Below, piece after piece: positions 44,741 to 55,908 of a stretch of 64,000 nt of DNA; the first letter of the stretch is position 1, and every line of letters begins with the position of its first letter. The DNA lies in contig JAWZYV010011619.1 in the NCBI GenBank assembly GCA_038373885.1, positions 2,790,001-2,854,000 of the forward strand, given 5' to 3'. The notes under the pieces are model-generated. The model had not been told where the DNA came from and ran no database searches. It worked only from the letters and a program-made list of their open reading frames with translations. The translations under genes were made by a program, and so were the position numbers. This DNA is from Cheiracanthium punctorium (lineage: Eukaryota; Arthropoda; Arachnida; Araneae; Cheiracanthiidae).

Positions 44741-46318
44741 TTGGTGTGCTACAAATGTATGGTCATATGATGCAACGCATATGTAGATATATATATAAAC
44801 GGATAACAGACAATAAAGAAAAACATGTTTAATCAAATAAAATTTTATTTAAATTACTAAATTAAATTTCACTGTTTTTATAACATCATTTTGTAAAATA
44901 CAGTTGATAATTTTTAAAATCAGAATTGTTGAGACACAAATATATATTTAATTGATGTCTTTGTAAAACCTTGTACAACCATAAATGTAGGCGATGAATT
45001 ATTTAGAAAAAATGAATTAGTGTTTTGAATAGCCAAAAATACAGAGGAATTTGATAGAATGAAACAGATTTGACAAAACAAATAGATTTATTTATTCCTT
45101 TGTTAGGAGACAACAGCTTACACTGACGTCTGAGTGATGTATCTATTTAAAACTAGCAACAAAATTTTAGAAAATCACGTTTCTCAACATATTAGTGACC
45201 TGCAGAATCTGCCAACGATTGCCAAAAGGAAAAAAAAAAACAACAACGTGCTCTTAACAACAAAGTATCAGTAAAAAAACCAAAAACACATGCTGCATTT
45301 TTGACTTAAATTTTTAAGTGCTTGATATCAACCTATTCTAAAAGCGGTCACGTTATAGCAAGGCTCAAAATTCACTTTGGAACTATGAAATGATCTTTAA
45401 AAATGCAAATCTTTGATGCCCACAAGCACACGTACATATTTTACATTCTCAGCTTCCTATTTATCAGTTGGCATCTCCCACAACTTATCTGTGATAGAGA
45501 ATTAAATTTTCTTATAAAGAAAGCAGTTACTGTCTACTAGATGAAATCTTGATAAAATATAGTAAAAATATTTATAATGCTATTGTATAGTTATAAAATA
45601 CTTTATAGTTATACAATAATGTACCCTTTCTTACGATTTTAACTGTAAAATAAATAATTATGATTTTATAGTAATTATGTAAATTTTTTGCTAGAAATAT
45701 TTACTATTAATACCCTTTATACAAAAATATAGTACTTTTAAAGAACGTATTTAAACAAGAAATTTTAACATTTCTATGTCGTCAAAGGATTAGGTCGATA
45801 TATTTTCTGATTCCAGGGAAGTGTCGAATTATCGAAGTCTTACAACGTAAACTTTAGAGTTTCACAGTAATTAATAATGCCTTTCCTAAAGAAACTTGAA
45901 AAGATGTAAATATATCCCCAAAGCTTAAGCGCCTCCTAAAGTCAAAGTTACTTTCTGAAAATTTTATCAAGGAGTAAAGCTTTTTGGTTAACATCATGAC
46001 GATTTATTGTTACTTGCAAGTGTTTTAAAACTTTAAAGGTAAATAAGAGTATAATAGCTTAAGTATATTTCTGCTGTATAATTTAATCAAGCGTGAATTT
46101 GAAATTAGAAAGAAAATTATTTGATGTATTTCTTTTTTTATTTTATTTTTCAAAACATGTAGATAAGATTATTTTCTTAAATTTTATTAAAATAATATAT
46201 GAGTGTTTATGGGAGCTTTTAAGTAATTTATTTCGATTTATAGATTACTGTTTCAAAGGAGAAATAAAATATGAATTAAAAACCAAAAACTTATAATTAG
46301 AGGTTACATCCAAGGGCT

Positions 46319-46320
<2 letters not shown>

Positions 46321-46351
<31 letters not shown>
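46321..46351. repeat. (CA)n microsatellite
   Basis: About 15 CA units. Confidence 0.95.
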
Positions 46352-46353
<2 letters not shown>

Positions 46354-47599
46354 TTGCAGTTATATAAACTTATCGGTAAAAGTATCATTCACATTGGATT
46401 TGCAGTAAGATTCATATTAGCCTGATTATCCATCTTCGGTTTAATATACACAAAAAAACGTGTCTTTAAAAATGAAAATTGCATAACAATCCAGGGGTAA
46501 AAACGTTGTCTTAGCAAACTGGTAATAATCCCTTTTAAAAGGGGTATTCAACGGTGTGTGAAATTTTCTACCTTATTTTGCCAAGCGGTAATTAATGTTC
46601 TTAGGAAGTGTTGAATCAAAATGCATAATTATAAATTTATAATATTTAAGGATGAAATTCTTAGAGAATCTTTCGTTTCGATATGAACTTAATAAGGAAT
46701 GTTAATTAAAACTTAAGTTAATTAAAAACGCTTTTATTTCCACACAATGCCACACCTTTCTTTACAGTGTGTATGTTGATTAATAGAACATTCTATATCT
46801 GTATAAACATTTTTACTTAAATTTAAATTAGAAAAATATCTAATAAGTACGTATTTAAAAAATAAAATAGAAAAAAATATTATTTGTTTTTAAAAAATGT
46901 AAAAAAGAGCATTTTGCTTAACTTTTCAAAATTTAAAAAGTAAACGCAACAAAGATTATTTAAATCTGCAGCTAGTACAAACTAACATTCTTTTAATCAT
47001 GCAAAATTCAAATGTAATTATGTAGAAATATGCAGAAATTCCCCAGAAATTATTAACATTCTTCTTGAAGGTACGGTCTTTATAAAACAAAATTACAAGC
47101 AATAGGAAATATTGTTTTTAGAGATTTTTAACAAGTTGAAAAATGCTAATTGAGAAATAATTCATGAGTTAGTTAATTTCACAATAAAGAAATTCTTTCT
47201 TATCAAGATGCTTTACTTTTGTTAATGTATTGTTACAGAAGGAAATCTGAAAGGCAAAGGAAATTTTTAAACATTTGTCTTGATTAACTGGTATTGACAT
47301 TAATTATTCATAGATTGTTTCCACATATCCATACACGCAAACTGAGGTACTATTATAAACTAATTTACTCATAATTAAATGTGCACTAAAGGTTTACAAA
47401 TGATCATATAATGCTTTGAATTCATAATGCTGAACTAGTATGTGTTGTTTATTTTCGCGTGTTAAAAATTACTCAATATATTTCAGCTGTTTGTTTAAAA
47501 TTTACTCGAACATGTTCAAAACGCAAAAAAAGCATTTTGATTTGGGAAACTAAGTTTTGAAAAATGTTTAATTTTGTACCTTTTGAGACCTCAACTGCA

Positions 47600-47690
47600 T
47601 TTTTTTCTCTCTCTGCGTCTCTCTCTTGCAACTCTTGCAACAAAACAACTCTTGCAACAACTTTTCTCTCTCTTGCAACAAAAATGTTGT
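47600..47690. repeat. CT-rich and CTCTTGCAAC tandem repeat
   Basis: CTCTTGCAAC occurs four times among TCTCTCTC runs. The overlapping open frame (47574-47756) is a product of this repeat. Confidence 0.75.
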
Positions 47691-47910
47691 TCAGTAAAAA
47701 AAGGCATTCAATGCAGTCCTTTTTCAGTACCTCATGAAATTAAATTATTACACTAATTCTAATGACATCACTTATTACTGTCAGTCGGTTGATCATAAAA
47801 GATGTCATAGAAACTCCGATTATAATCCCTGCTAAAGTATTCGTACTGTAAAACTTAAAAAAGATAATTAAAATAATCAACTAAATGAATTTTACTGGAT
47901 AAATACTTAC

Positions 47911-48094
47911 AGGTGTATTTTAATTTGTCATTTAAATAGAAAATTGCCTGATTTTGTTTTACTGGGTTACTGATTATTGTGCCATCTAGTTCTGAATTGT
48001 TTCTGGTCCATATAAATAATTCATCGTTCACTAGAAATGTAGAAAATACCTTTTTAGGCCCAACGGAGCAAATTTTTCCAACTGTTAACACCAT
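47911..48094 (-). CDS. Candidate coding exon of unknown host gene
   Basis: A minus-strand ATG at 48094 opens 61 codons (starting MVLTVGKICSVGPKKVFSTF; later NSELDGTIISNPVKQNQAIF) with mixed, protein-like composition. It runs in frame to a strong splice donor, ACACCT^GTAAGTAT (47911/47910). An in-frame stop lies just upstream, so this would be a first coding exon unless an acceptor at ...GAAAAG (48097) is used. I do not recognise the family. Open frames of this length with balanced codons are rare in the AT-rich surroundings, but no partner exon is visible. Confidence 0.3.
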
Positions 48095-49098
48095 ATCTTT
48101 TCAGGTGCCGAAATTTCTGTTATTTAATGTGTTAAAATGAACACCGTGAATTCTGATTAATGGGACCACACGAGGACGTGATCATTTTGGTCCTAATTAC
48201 CGGCTGGTCCAATTACATGAACTTGGCCCAAAATTACGAAACAGGAAACGCTCTTTGACGGATCCAGAGGAAAGGTAAAGGTACAAGTTCTCGGCTCCTA
48301 ATCATTTGAATTAAATTTCTTAGGCATGGACTTAAGACGAGAAATAGACCTGTCTTGTCCCGAAAAATATCCGAAGAGCTTTGTCTCGTCCCACAGAATC
48401 CCTATAATGATAAAAACGCTTGTCTCATCTCGTACTACAACTGTAAATCTCCGTCTCCTCCCGTCTCAAATCTAGCCCTTTATAAACTATGCAAGACTGA
48501 CTGATTTTTTAAATTCAAATGCACGAGAGGAAAGGAGATTAAAAATGTCACGATAAATTTCTTTCTGGATCCCCTACCGGACATAGTTATGCTATTGCTA
48601 TTCATCAATTTAAATGTCATTATCATCGTCATTGCGCAACACACAAGTCTGTCTTAAATACATACAAGAAATACTCCTTCTTACTAACTTTATTCATAGA
48701 AAAAATAAATGAATCTGAAATTTTTTGAAACGATGTATGCGATACTCAGTTTGGGAAGCACTGTAAAAATGTTTTGGCAAGTTAAAGTGTCAACGTTTAA
48801 GAACTTATCTTTTGTGATTTAATGCCTATTCTGTAGCTGATTATGCTGCAAACAACATTGGGCTTCGACTCCACTGACAACTTATAGTAAATTTTTCTTG
48901 CTCGCTTTCACGGTCTATGGTTTGATGAAGCGAAATTTTTGTCAAAATATGAGAATAATACTAGGATTATGTAAAAGGATTTCCTTTGATTCTTTATAAT
49001 TCGGTGTGAATAAGCACCTTGTTTTCTTAACCTAGTCAATTAATCGGAATCGGTGCATTAATTAATTTATATTTATATGAGAGTTTTGAAAAAAAAGG
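48095..49098. other. No gene seen
   Basis: 48140-48230 has GGACCACACGAGGACG and GGTCCTAATTACCGGCTGGT words typical of decayed DNA transposons. 48340-48475 repeats TGTCTCGTCCC-like words. Neither could be bounded. Confidence 0.35.
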
Positions 49099-49103
49099 AA
49101 TAT

Positions 49104-49276
49104 TGCATGCTGCTGTATATAAAACGTATAATAATTCCTCGTAATTATATACAACACACACAAGACGTAGGGTAGAACAACTCCGTGTTTATTTTCAAAA
49201 TATTTGTTACAATGATCATGTTGCCATGAAAGTAATATATAGTTTGATCAATATAACGTCATTCTGGAGCGCGACA
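49104..49276 (-). repeat. 3' LTR of BEL/Pao element
   Basis: 173 bp. On the minus strand it starts TGTCGCGCTCCAGAATGACG directly after a purine-rich tract and ends ...GCAGCATGCA. It is highly similar along its length to the LTR at 53422-53594. The outer flank AATAT (49099-49103) compares with AGTAT beyond the other LTR. Confidence 0.8.
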
Positions 49277-49290
49277 TCCTCCCCACCCTG
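49277..49290 (-). other. Polypurine tract
   Basis: The minus strand reads CCAGGGTGGGGAGGA immediately before the LTR start TGTCGC. This is where second-strand synthesis would be primed. Confidence 0.75.
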
Positions 49291-49836
49291 GTCAACCTGC
49301 AGGCCCCAACCTCCCAGCTGCACTGGTCGGGCAAATGTATGTCCGTTCGCTCGCAGCTTGCAGGTACGGACTTGGTTGTCACGACCTAAAGTCACCTCCT
49401 CGACAAGTGCCCTTTTCCAGGTGTGCCGAGGTCTAATGTCCTCCTGCAGCAAAACCACATCCCCGACTCGGATTTCAGTTCCTTTGGGTGGCGTCCTCAC
49501 GTGGTGAAATGTTCTCAAGTCCATTAGATATTCCTTTTGCCATCTTTTCCAAAAGGATTCCATTAGATTTTGACGACTTCTCCATATACATGTTAAGTCT
49601 GAGTCGGAATTTGGTGGGGCAGAAGGGATAGTTGTGAGTCGTTTTCCTATGAGAAAGTGTGAGGGTGTTAGTCCTTCGTCCGGATCTTCTGCAATACCAT
49701 ATTCATGGACAATTGGTCTGCTGTTCAAGGCGGCTTCTACATCACATAAAACCGTGATCAAACCAGTGGTGTCTAAACAGGCTTTACCTAGGGTTTTCCG
49801 CAGACACGGTTTGATGGTCCCAATCAGTCTCTCCCA
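49277..49836 (-). pseudogene. BEL/Pao pol C-terminus (integrase end)
   Basis: The frame opens inside the element at about 49836 (WERLIGTIKPCLRKTLGK) and runs through VEAALNSRPIV, LTPSHFLIGKRL, FWKRWQKEYL and VGDVVLLQED to the LTR, where it stops at 49216. The order LNSRP, TPSHFL.G, W..R...EYL, GD.VL is the usual end of BEL/Pao and Ty3-like integrases, and this wording is closest to BEL/Pao. The catalytic core upstream is missing because of the junction at 49836. About 190 codons remain intact without frameshift, suggesting a fairly recent copy. Confidence 0.8.
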
Positions 49837-49876
49837 GTCGCGCTCCAGAATGACGTTATATAGATCAAACTATAAC
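49836..49876 (+). repeat. Inverted LTR tip inside the BEL/Pao element
   Basis: GTCGCGCTCCAGAATGACGT and the following bases to ATAGATCAAACTATA match the start of this element's own LTR, but in the opposite orientation to the two flanking LTRs. It abuts integrase sequence on one side and is cut by the hAT target duplication on the other. Confidence 0.75.
49869..49876. repeat. Left 8-bp target duplication of 3.1 kb hAT element
   Basis: ACTATAAC, identical to 52972-52979. Confidence 0.92.
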
Positions 49877-50063
49877 CAGAGGCGCCGACTTTACAAAATT
49901 TCTGTGGGTGCCCTAAAAGTCCGGGGGGGGGGTTAATAAAATGTTGAAAGTCGCACAAGGTTTGTAATTTTTGATAAAAGATCGTTAAGTTTGGTGCCAA
50001 AACGCGACAATTTATTTTAAAGGGGGAATATAGTTGGAATGTACTTGGCTAAGATTGTAAAAT

Positions 50064-50285
50064 AGTTTTAGTAGGTGATTTTAAGATAGATTTCGATTCC
50101 GAAGATGAGTTTTTATGGAACAAGGAAGAAAAATACGGCACACTCATGAATAACGATACACTTTCCAACTTTATGGAATCTTTTCCAACTACCCTTCAAC
50201 TACTTTTACCCCTTCAACTACTTACCTCAAAAACTACTTTTCCTATTATTATTTGCTTCCTTGCTCGTAACTACTCAATCATTTG
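50064..50285 (+). pseudogene. Open frame with EEP-like GDFKIDF motif
   Basis: About 73 codons without a stop, starting VLVGDFKIDFDSEDEF and containing LMNNDTLSNFMESF. GDFN-I-DF followed by a MNND..L..F region resembles the C-terminal half of an EEP endonuclease, with the key Asn replaced by Lys. It lies inside the hAT element and so is probably a fragment of another transposon carried by it. Low certainty. Confidence 0.3.
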
Positions 50286-50733
50286 ACTTTTCGTGCACAT
50301 TTTTACCAGTGGGAAATGGTAATACAAATAATCATTTTAGCTCCACATAAAATATCCAATATCTGATGAACAAAATATTCGCAGAAAATGAAACGGAAGG
50401 CATCTCGAAATGCTAGTGTGGACGACAGTCTGCTCCATCCTTTTCAATAAATAACTGAGGACTAAAATCATTCAAAAATAAGAAAAGGAAATTGAGACTT
50501 TAGAAGAAAGTGACACAAACCTTTATACCTTAGAAGCCTCGCCTCAGTCTCATTCAATTAACACCAAAGCGCTGACACTTTTTGATGAATGGGCATCTTT
50601 TTTTTGTTCCAGAGACATCATACAAAGTGTTGTATATTAGGTGCTTGTAAATAGACAGACCTTGATGTTCTCTATTTACAATAAAAACAATTAAACCTAC
50701 TCACTTCGGAATCCTGAAGTAAAATTATTAGAA

Positions 50734-51094
50734 CTATCTCAACATTTCCATAATGGGAATGAGTCTTTCATCTAACTCCTGTGTTATCTTTCCCACGTGA
50801 ACTTCTGATTGTAGCCTGCGGCTTTGTCTCAAATTCTCCGTTTTCCGGTACTCTTGGGCTAACATAGTATCATTGTATTCATACATTTTCCCATGGAGGA
50901 CGAGGATTCTGGGATGACGTCTGTTTGTGTGGGTCAGGAAGGGGGGGGGCACAGTGGGCAAAGGCATTGCCTGTGGGGCTGTAGGGAGTCGCACATCACA
51001 TTGTGAAAAAGCTTTGAATTTTAGAAAGACATTGTTTCCATGGGCGCCAGATAGGAAAGCAAGTGGCAGTGGGGGATTGAGATTTGAGCCTGCC
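50734..51094 (-). CDS. Unidentified open frame inside the hAT element
   Basis: Open for about 120 codons, with a first ATG at 50994. The C-terminal 60 residues are charged and helix-prone (KMYEYNDTMLAQEYRKTENL, SEVHVGKITQELDERLIPIM), and the preceding part is proline-rich (PTAPQAMPLPTVPPPFL). Base composition is richer in GC than the flanks. I do not recognise the family. It may be a captured host exon or a transposon accessory gene. Part of the upstream frame overlaps a hAT-like tip, GGGCGCCAGATAGG (about 51040). Confidence 0.3.
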
Positions 51095-52120
51095 TAGTAT
51101 AGTACAGCATACTATATATTACAGCATACTGAACTTCTAAGTATTATTTTCGTGCTAAAATGTCTGAAAGTTAAGATGACCCCCATAATTAGTACACATA
51201 TGAGAAAATATTATAATTATTATTATTATTTTAAGTAGACAAAAATATTACCTATTTGAATTCTTTTTTTTTTCATGCACTTTTTAAAATTTTAGAGTAT
51301 GTGCTAAGTTACTACCTATTGGAATTTTATTATAATTACTCCAGTTCCGAGGCACATAAGGGTGTATGCCGAAGAAACAAAATCTGCATAACGGTCTTAG
51401 TACACAAATTAGACTATCGCACCAAGGATTCGAAAAAATTTAGGATGATTCTTTATAAGCTGCTCTACATACCGAAATAAAGAATAACACTTCTTTAAAA
51501 TTTTCGATTTTTAAGAATTTTTTCTAAAAGTTTCGTAAATGATACAGGTTTATTGTTTATTTCAGTGTATAGTGCAGTTTCTAAAACATACATCCTAAAA
51601 ATTTGAAATATTTGACATAATTAATTTTTTTGAATCTGTGTACCAATATTTCATTTTTTTTCCCGAACTACGATAAGCTGAAAGTAGCTGTTATTCAGTT
51701 GCCTTAACTAGTTTGGATAGAAATTAAACAGGTTTTAATTTCTATCCAAAAAAGTGCAAGAGACCTGATTTTTTGTATTGCAATTTACAAAATTAATTAC
51801 CTAATTTAAGGTATTATTAAGTTAATTTTTGTTACCCCTGTATTAGTTTGCGATGTAATAAAATTAATATCAACAGAAACAATTACAATGGTAATTAAAA
51901 ATTTAAATTTAGTGCAAAATTTCACCGAGAAAAAAGAAGTAGTGGAGCTGAGCTCCCTCCCATGCAAATTAAGCACTTCCTTTAAATACATGCAAGTATT
52001 TAGCACCCACGAAAACTTTTCTGTGGGTGCTTGAGAACTGACATACTACATAAAAAAAACAACTGTCCCTCACTAAAATTTTATTTTCGAATTATGCAGT
52101 TGCAAAGCACTCGTCGTCAT

Positions 52121-52305
52121 CAGCGGCGTGACTATACCGTTAGGGCCCGTAATAAATTCATTGGATAGGGTCCTTCCTCATTGTACAGAATCTCAACCAA
52201 CATGTTGCAGTTCACTTTTTCTAGCTGTCTATTTGGGAAAGGCTCCCCCTCCGGCCGGGGGACCGTGACTTTTGCCCGTTCTACCGCCCTATAGTTACGC
52301 CAGTG
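52121..52305. mobile_element. hAT MITE nested in the larger hAT element
   Basis: The tips CAGCGGCGTGACTATA and (complement) CACTGGCGTAACTATA are inverted, the familiar hAT CAGTGGCGTAACTA form. About 185 bp. No clear 8-bp duplication, so the edges are eroded. Confidence 0.6.
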
Positions 52306-52971
52306 ATTGTCTCATCGAAGTTCCTCATGCGCATCTGAATTATAAAGGGCATAGGTGCTCATATAGGGAAGTAGGTGGGGGCTCGAGTCTCTCCCTCTAG
52401 ACGTCGGTATAGTGAACATTTTTATATTAGCTAGTCTTTTTTCACTATTTCAGTACTAAAATGTTTGAAAGCGCGATTGCCGATGAGCTTACAAATGCAA
52501 GAAATAACCCTTCCCCCACCCCTCGTCTTAAAGTACTCATATAGACGTCCATGCCGAAGCACCCACATACATTTGGCCTCATTAAAGATTTTCTTTTAAA
52601 CTTTTAAAATATCACACAACTAATAAGCAAATAAAGCATTTTAGTAAAAAGTTCCGCATGCAAAAGTTCATGCAAAAAGTTCCGCATGCTTTACAAATAT
52701 TCATATTACGTAATGGCATAATTGGGGCGGGGGGGGGAACCCTCCTTGAGTGTACATCACTGTGTTGGGGTTATCAGACGATTGCTGGTGCTTAGCATCG
52801 AACGTAATTTTTTTTACAAGCCCAAAGCACCCACATAAACGTCTTTTCCTAGCCCTTTCTGGGAACTTCAAATTATGACTTGGCACTAAAATTTCTGTGG
52901 GTGCGAAGCACCCACAGAATTTTTTCAGTGGGTGCTTGAGCCCCGGAGCACCCACGTAGTCGGCGCCACTG

Positions 52972-52979
52972 ACTATAAC
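52972..52979. repeat. Right 8-bp target duplication of 3.1 kb hAT element
   Basis: ACTATAAC, identical to 49869-49876. Confidence 0.92.
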
Positions 52980-52984
52980 TTTGT

Positions 52985-53330
52985 ATTACTGGCGTTAATG
53001 GTTGGCGTTAGTTTATTTTAGGTGATTTTTCGGGCTTTAAAAATTGCACGTTCAGCATCATCTGTATAGATTTCACATTGGGCAATGTCAATTTTGTATT
53101 CCTCATCCGTAAAAAGAACATGGATTTCATTGTCAAAAATCTTCATTTCCTTCAAAGCACATGTTAAACGATTTACCGTATATTACACGTCTTCATTCGA
53201 AATGCCGTCTTTCAAGTTGTTAATCTCAGATGAGAAACGAGTTATATTGCTTCGAACAGTTTTTCGTTTTTTTTTTTTCAATTGTATGATTTGTTCTTCT
53301 TTCGTCGCCATTTTTTTTCTTCGTGGAGAT
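52985..53330 (-). pseudogene. BEL/Pao gag N-terminus, frameshifted
   Basis: On the minus strand, about 90 bases inside the 5' LTR, MATKEEQIIQLKKKNEKLFE opens. After a frame change it continues with SEINNLKDGISNEDV, KEMKIFDNEIHVLF, and YKIDIAQCEIYTDDAERAIF. Position and alpha-helical character suit the start of a BEL/Pao gag. The reading stops near 53020. Confidence 0.45.
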
Positions 53331-53404
53331 CAAAATTTGCAGAGTTCCAAAGGTCAGAGTCAGTTCGTACGTTTAGTAAAGTAGCACGAAGTTCTATTTG
53401 GATA

Positions 53405-53415
53405 TTTCGGCACCA
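53405..53415 (-). other. Candidate primer-binding site
   Basis: The minus strand reads TGGTGCCGAAA just inside the 5' LTR. A TGG start is expected for pairing with a tRNA 3' CCA end. Confidence 0.5.
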
Positions 53416-53421
53416 GAATAT

Positions 53422-53594
53422 TGCATGCTGCTGTATATAAAACGTATAATAATTCCTGATAATTATATACAACACACACAGGACATAGCGTAGAACAACT
53501 CCGTGTTTGTATAAAAAAAAATTGTTACAATGATCACGTTGCCATGAAAGTAATACATAGTTTGATCTATATAACGTCATTCTGGAGTGCGACA
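53422..53594 (-). repeat. 5' LTR of BEL/Pao element
   Basis: 173 bp, direct copy of 49104-49276 with scattered differences. The inner side is followed by the PBS candidate. Confidence 0.8.
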
Positions 53595-53599
53595 AGTAT

Positions 53600-55908
53600 T
53601 GCGAAATGCATTTATTGCATTTGATAAAAATTTAAGTGTGCTAGTCCGAAAACAGTGATTGCTCATTCATAAGCGTTTCAATTATTGCTATTATTAAGCA
53701 AGTTTTAAAGCAATTGAAGCAAATGAAAGAAACTGAACTTACAGTTTTCAAAGAAAAGTTAGGACTGAAATTTAATTAATATGGAGTCGCAAAATAAAGT
53801 TTTTCGATAACCATTTCTTTTCTTTTTTTAATTGCAGCATGCTTTTTGTATGTAGCCAGTTGCGAAAATATTATTTAAAAGTATCTGCTTCAGAAACTCT
53901 GCACTGATAATCTCAAATTATTGCTAATCTTAATTTATCTTAATAAATTAATTTTGAAAATAAAAATCAAACAAGTAAATTTAACGATTCTGAAAAATGT
54001 AAGCACTTTTCACCATATTTTGTTATTGCATTTTGAAACCGATGAAATCACATCTACATCACATAAAACCGTGATATAGAAGATTTAAATATGAACTGTA
54101 TGCATGTAAATTATTTAGAATTAGGCTTAATAATAAGCACTGTACAAAAACTTACTATTTTTTATGAAATTATAAAGAACTTTAACTCAAATTATTAAAC
54201 TTGTATTCCTAACTTACTCTATTTAGTTAATTTCCATAATTTGCAGTATAAAGGTGGAATAAACAAGTATAAGTAACCACGCTATTGAACTGGACAACAG
54301 AAATCGAACAATTAATTTCATCCCTCAATTGAAAGATTCTTAGAACAATAATATCGATTTTAACAATAGAGTATAATTTCGTTTGAGAAAGTATTATTCA
54401 AATGCCCAGAGAATTATTAGAATAAATAATGAAGAGCAGATAAGTTCCATAGAATATAATACTAGGAAAACGATTATCAATTAAAGATCCGATTAAATAA
54501 TAACACGTTAGTTGTTAGAATAATAAAATAACAGATAGGGTGAACAGTTTGAAAACACTCGTAAAGATGAATTGTCTGAAGATTGGTAATTTTCACCACT
54601 TTCTTTTATTTTAATCTTAGTAAAATGTTATGTTAAATAAATCGATCGTTATACTGCATGTGTTTTCATTTAATATTCAACACTGAATTTATTTCTCACA
54701 GTTATTATAATAGTTTATTCTTTCAAAAAGTTTTTATATGTCTTCTTTAAACAAATAAAAATTATAAAAAAGTTTGTTATACCTAAAAAAAAAATTTATT
54801 TCAAATGTTAGGGAAGATTTATTTTGATTAGATCTGTCTAATAAATGAAACAAAACAGGTATGTATAATGAGTTTTAAAAATTAATTATTTGAAAGCTTT
54901 AGTTTTTAAAATTGATTGTATTTTTATATTTATTAAATGGAGTTCATATAGCGGAATTCTAATTTAAAAATATCTCTTCCAGCCATAATTAATGAAATAA
55001 AATGATAAGCAAACAAAATGTTTAATTAAAATGTATAACTGAATTATTTAAGTGATTAATAAAAAGCTATTAAAAGTATTAAAGTAGTAAATAAAGCTAT
55101 TTTCAACAAGTGAAAGAACTTTTTTGTGCAACTAAATGTATTTTTTTAGGGGGAAGATAACAGTAATTAACAGAATGTCAAGGGTTTTGAAATGTAATTT
55201 TATCAGTCGCTCAGGTGCATTTAATTAACTAATTTGAATTAGTTTTTTAAACGTAAAGTTACTTTTAAATATAAAAATTTTAATTTATTTTATATATTGT
55301 ATCCAGAAATTATTTCAAAAGAAGTCGTACCTAATTTGGAAACACATTTCTTTGTCTAATGTACTTAGATGAAATTATGAAATATTGAAAAGTCGAAATT
55401 TTTCAAGGAATTAATTAAAATTTGCTTTTAATTTGTATACTATTTACCTACTGCTTTAGCAATGTAAACGTTATGATTAACGAGTTATTAACGGGGTTAC
55501 ACTACATACACTACATAAACATTTTTTAAAAATATAAAAGAAGCATATAACTAAAACAGGTTTATGTAACGATGAAATAACCATCTTCTTAAAGATGTTT
55601 TATGATTAATGATTGCTTAATAAGAATAAATTGTTTTAATATGAAATGCTATTTTATCATACATTACGTGCTTAGTACAAGTAATGACATTGTACTAGTA
55701 TTTTGCGTATATAAATTCTGTCAAAATTCACAAAATAAATTTCATTAGATTATTTTACAAGACGGCAATAGATTACCGATTTGGCAAATAGGTAAAATTT
55801 TAATTTTCTTCCAAACTAAAAATGTAGCCCACCTGTCCAGTATTACAAAAAGTACACTATTAGAAACATCACCAGTGTTTGTAAAACCTTATTTTTTTTT
55901 TTTTTCAG
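53600..55908. other. AT-rich sequence, no gene seen
   Basis: One foreign scrap: TCTACATCACATAAAACCGT (54052 onwards, 23 matching bases in all) equals part of the integrase region at 49736-49758. The rest is AT-rich without supportable features. Confidence 0.5.

Larger units (their letters stand above)
43825..47589. other. AT-rich sequence with simple repeats, no gene seen
   Basis: Contains C10/A9 runs at 44409-44429, a TTTCATTAACTT tandem field at about 44637-44740 and a (CA)n run at 46321-46351. The lysine/phenylalanine-rich open frame at 46093-46296 looks like chance. Confidence 0.4.
49877..52971. mobile_element. 3.1 kb hAT element inserted in the BEL/Pao element
   Basis: The tips CAGAGGCGCCGACT and (complement) CAGTGGCGCCGACT are inverted, with exact 8-bp duplications ACTATAAC on both sides. 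Subterminal CTGTGGGTGC / GCACCCAC words recur at 49901, 52003-52031, 52560, 52828, 52896-52950. At least one smaller hAT MITE (52121-52305) is nested within. No BED finger or RW/hAT dimerisation motif was recognised, so it is probably non-autonomous, despite its length. Two unexplained open stretches are listed separately. Confidence 0.85.
49104..53594 (-). mobile_element. BEL/Pao LTR retrotransposon, internally deleted and split by a hAT element
   Basis: Two direct LTRs (49104-49276 and 53422-53594) frame, on the minus strand, a primer-binding-site candidate, the start of gag, and the C-terminal end of pol. Removing the hAT insertion and its extra duplication leaves about 1.4 kb, far below the usual size for this superfamily, so protease, RT, RNase H and most of integrase are gone. 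A 5-bp flank pair AATAT/AGTAT (one mismatch) is compatible with a target duplication. An inverted LTR tip at 49836-49876 shows the loss was not a simple deletion. The copy cannot be active. Confidence 0.75.

Noticed and set aside
48340..48475. Tandem array of TGTCTCGTCCC words
   Set aside because: Too irregular and short to define a unit.
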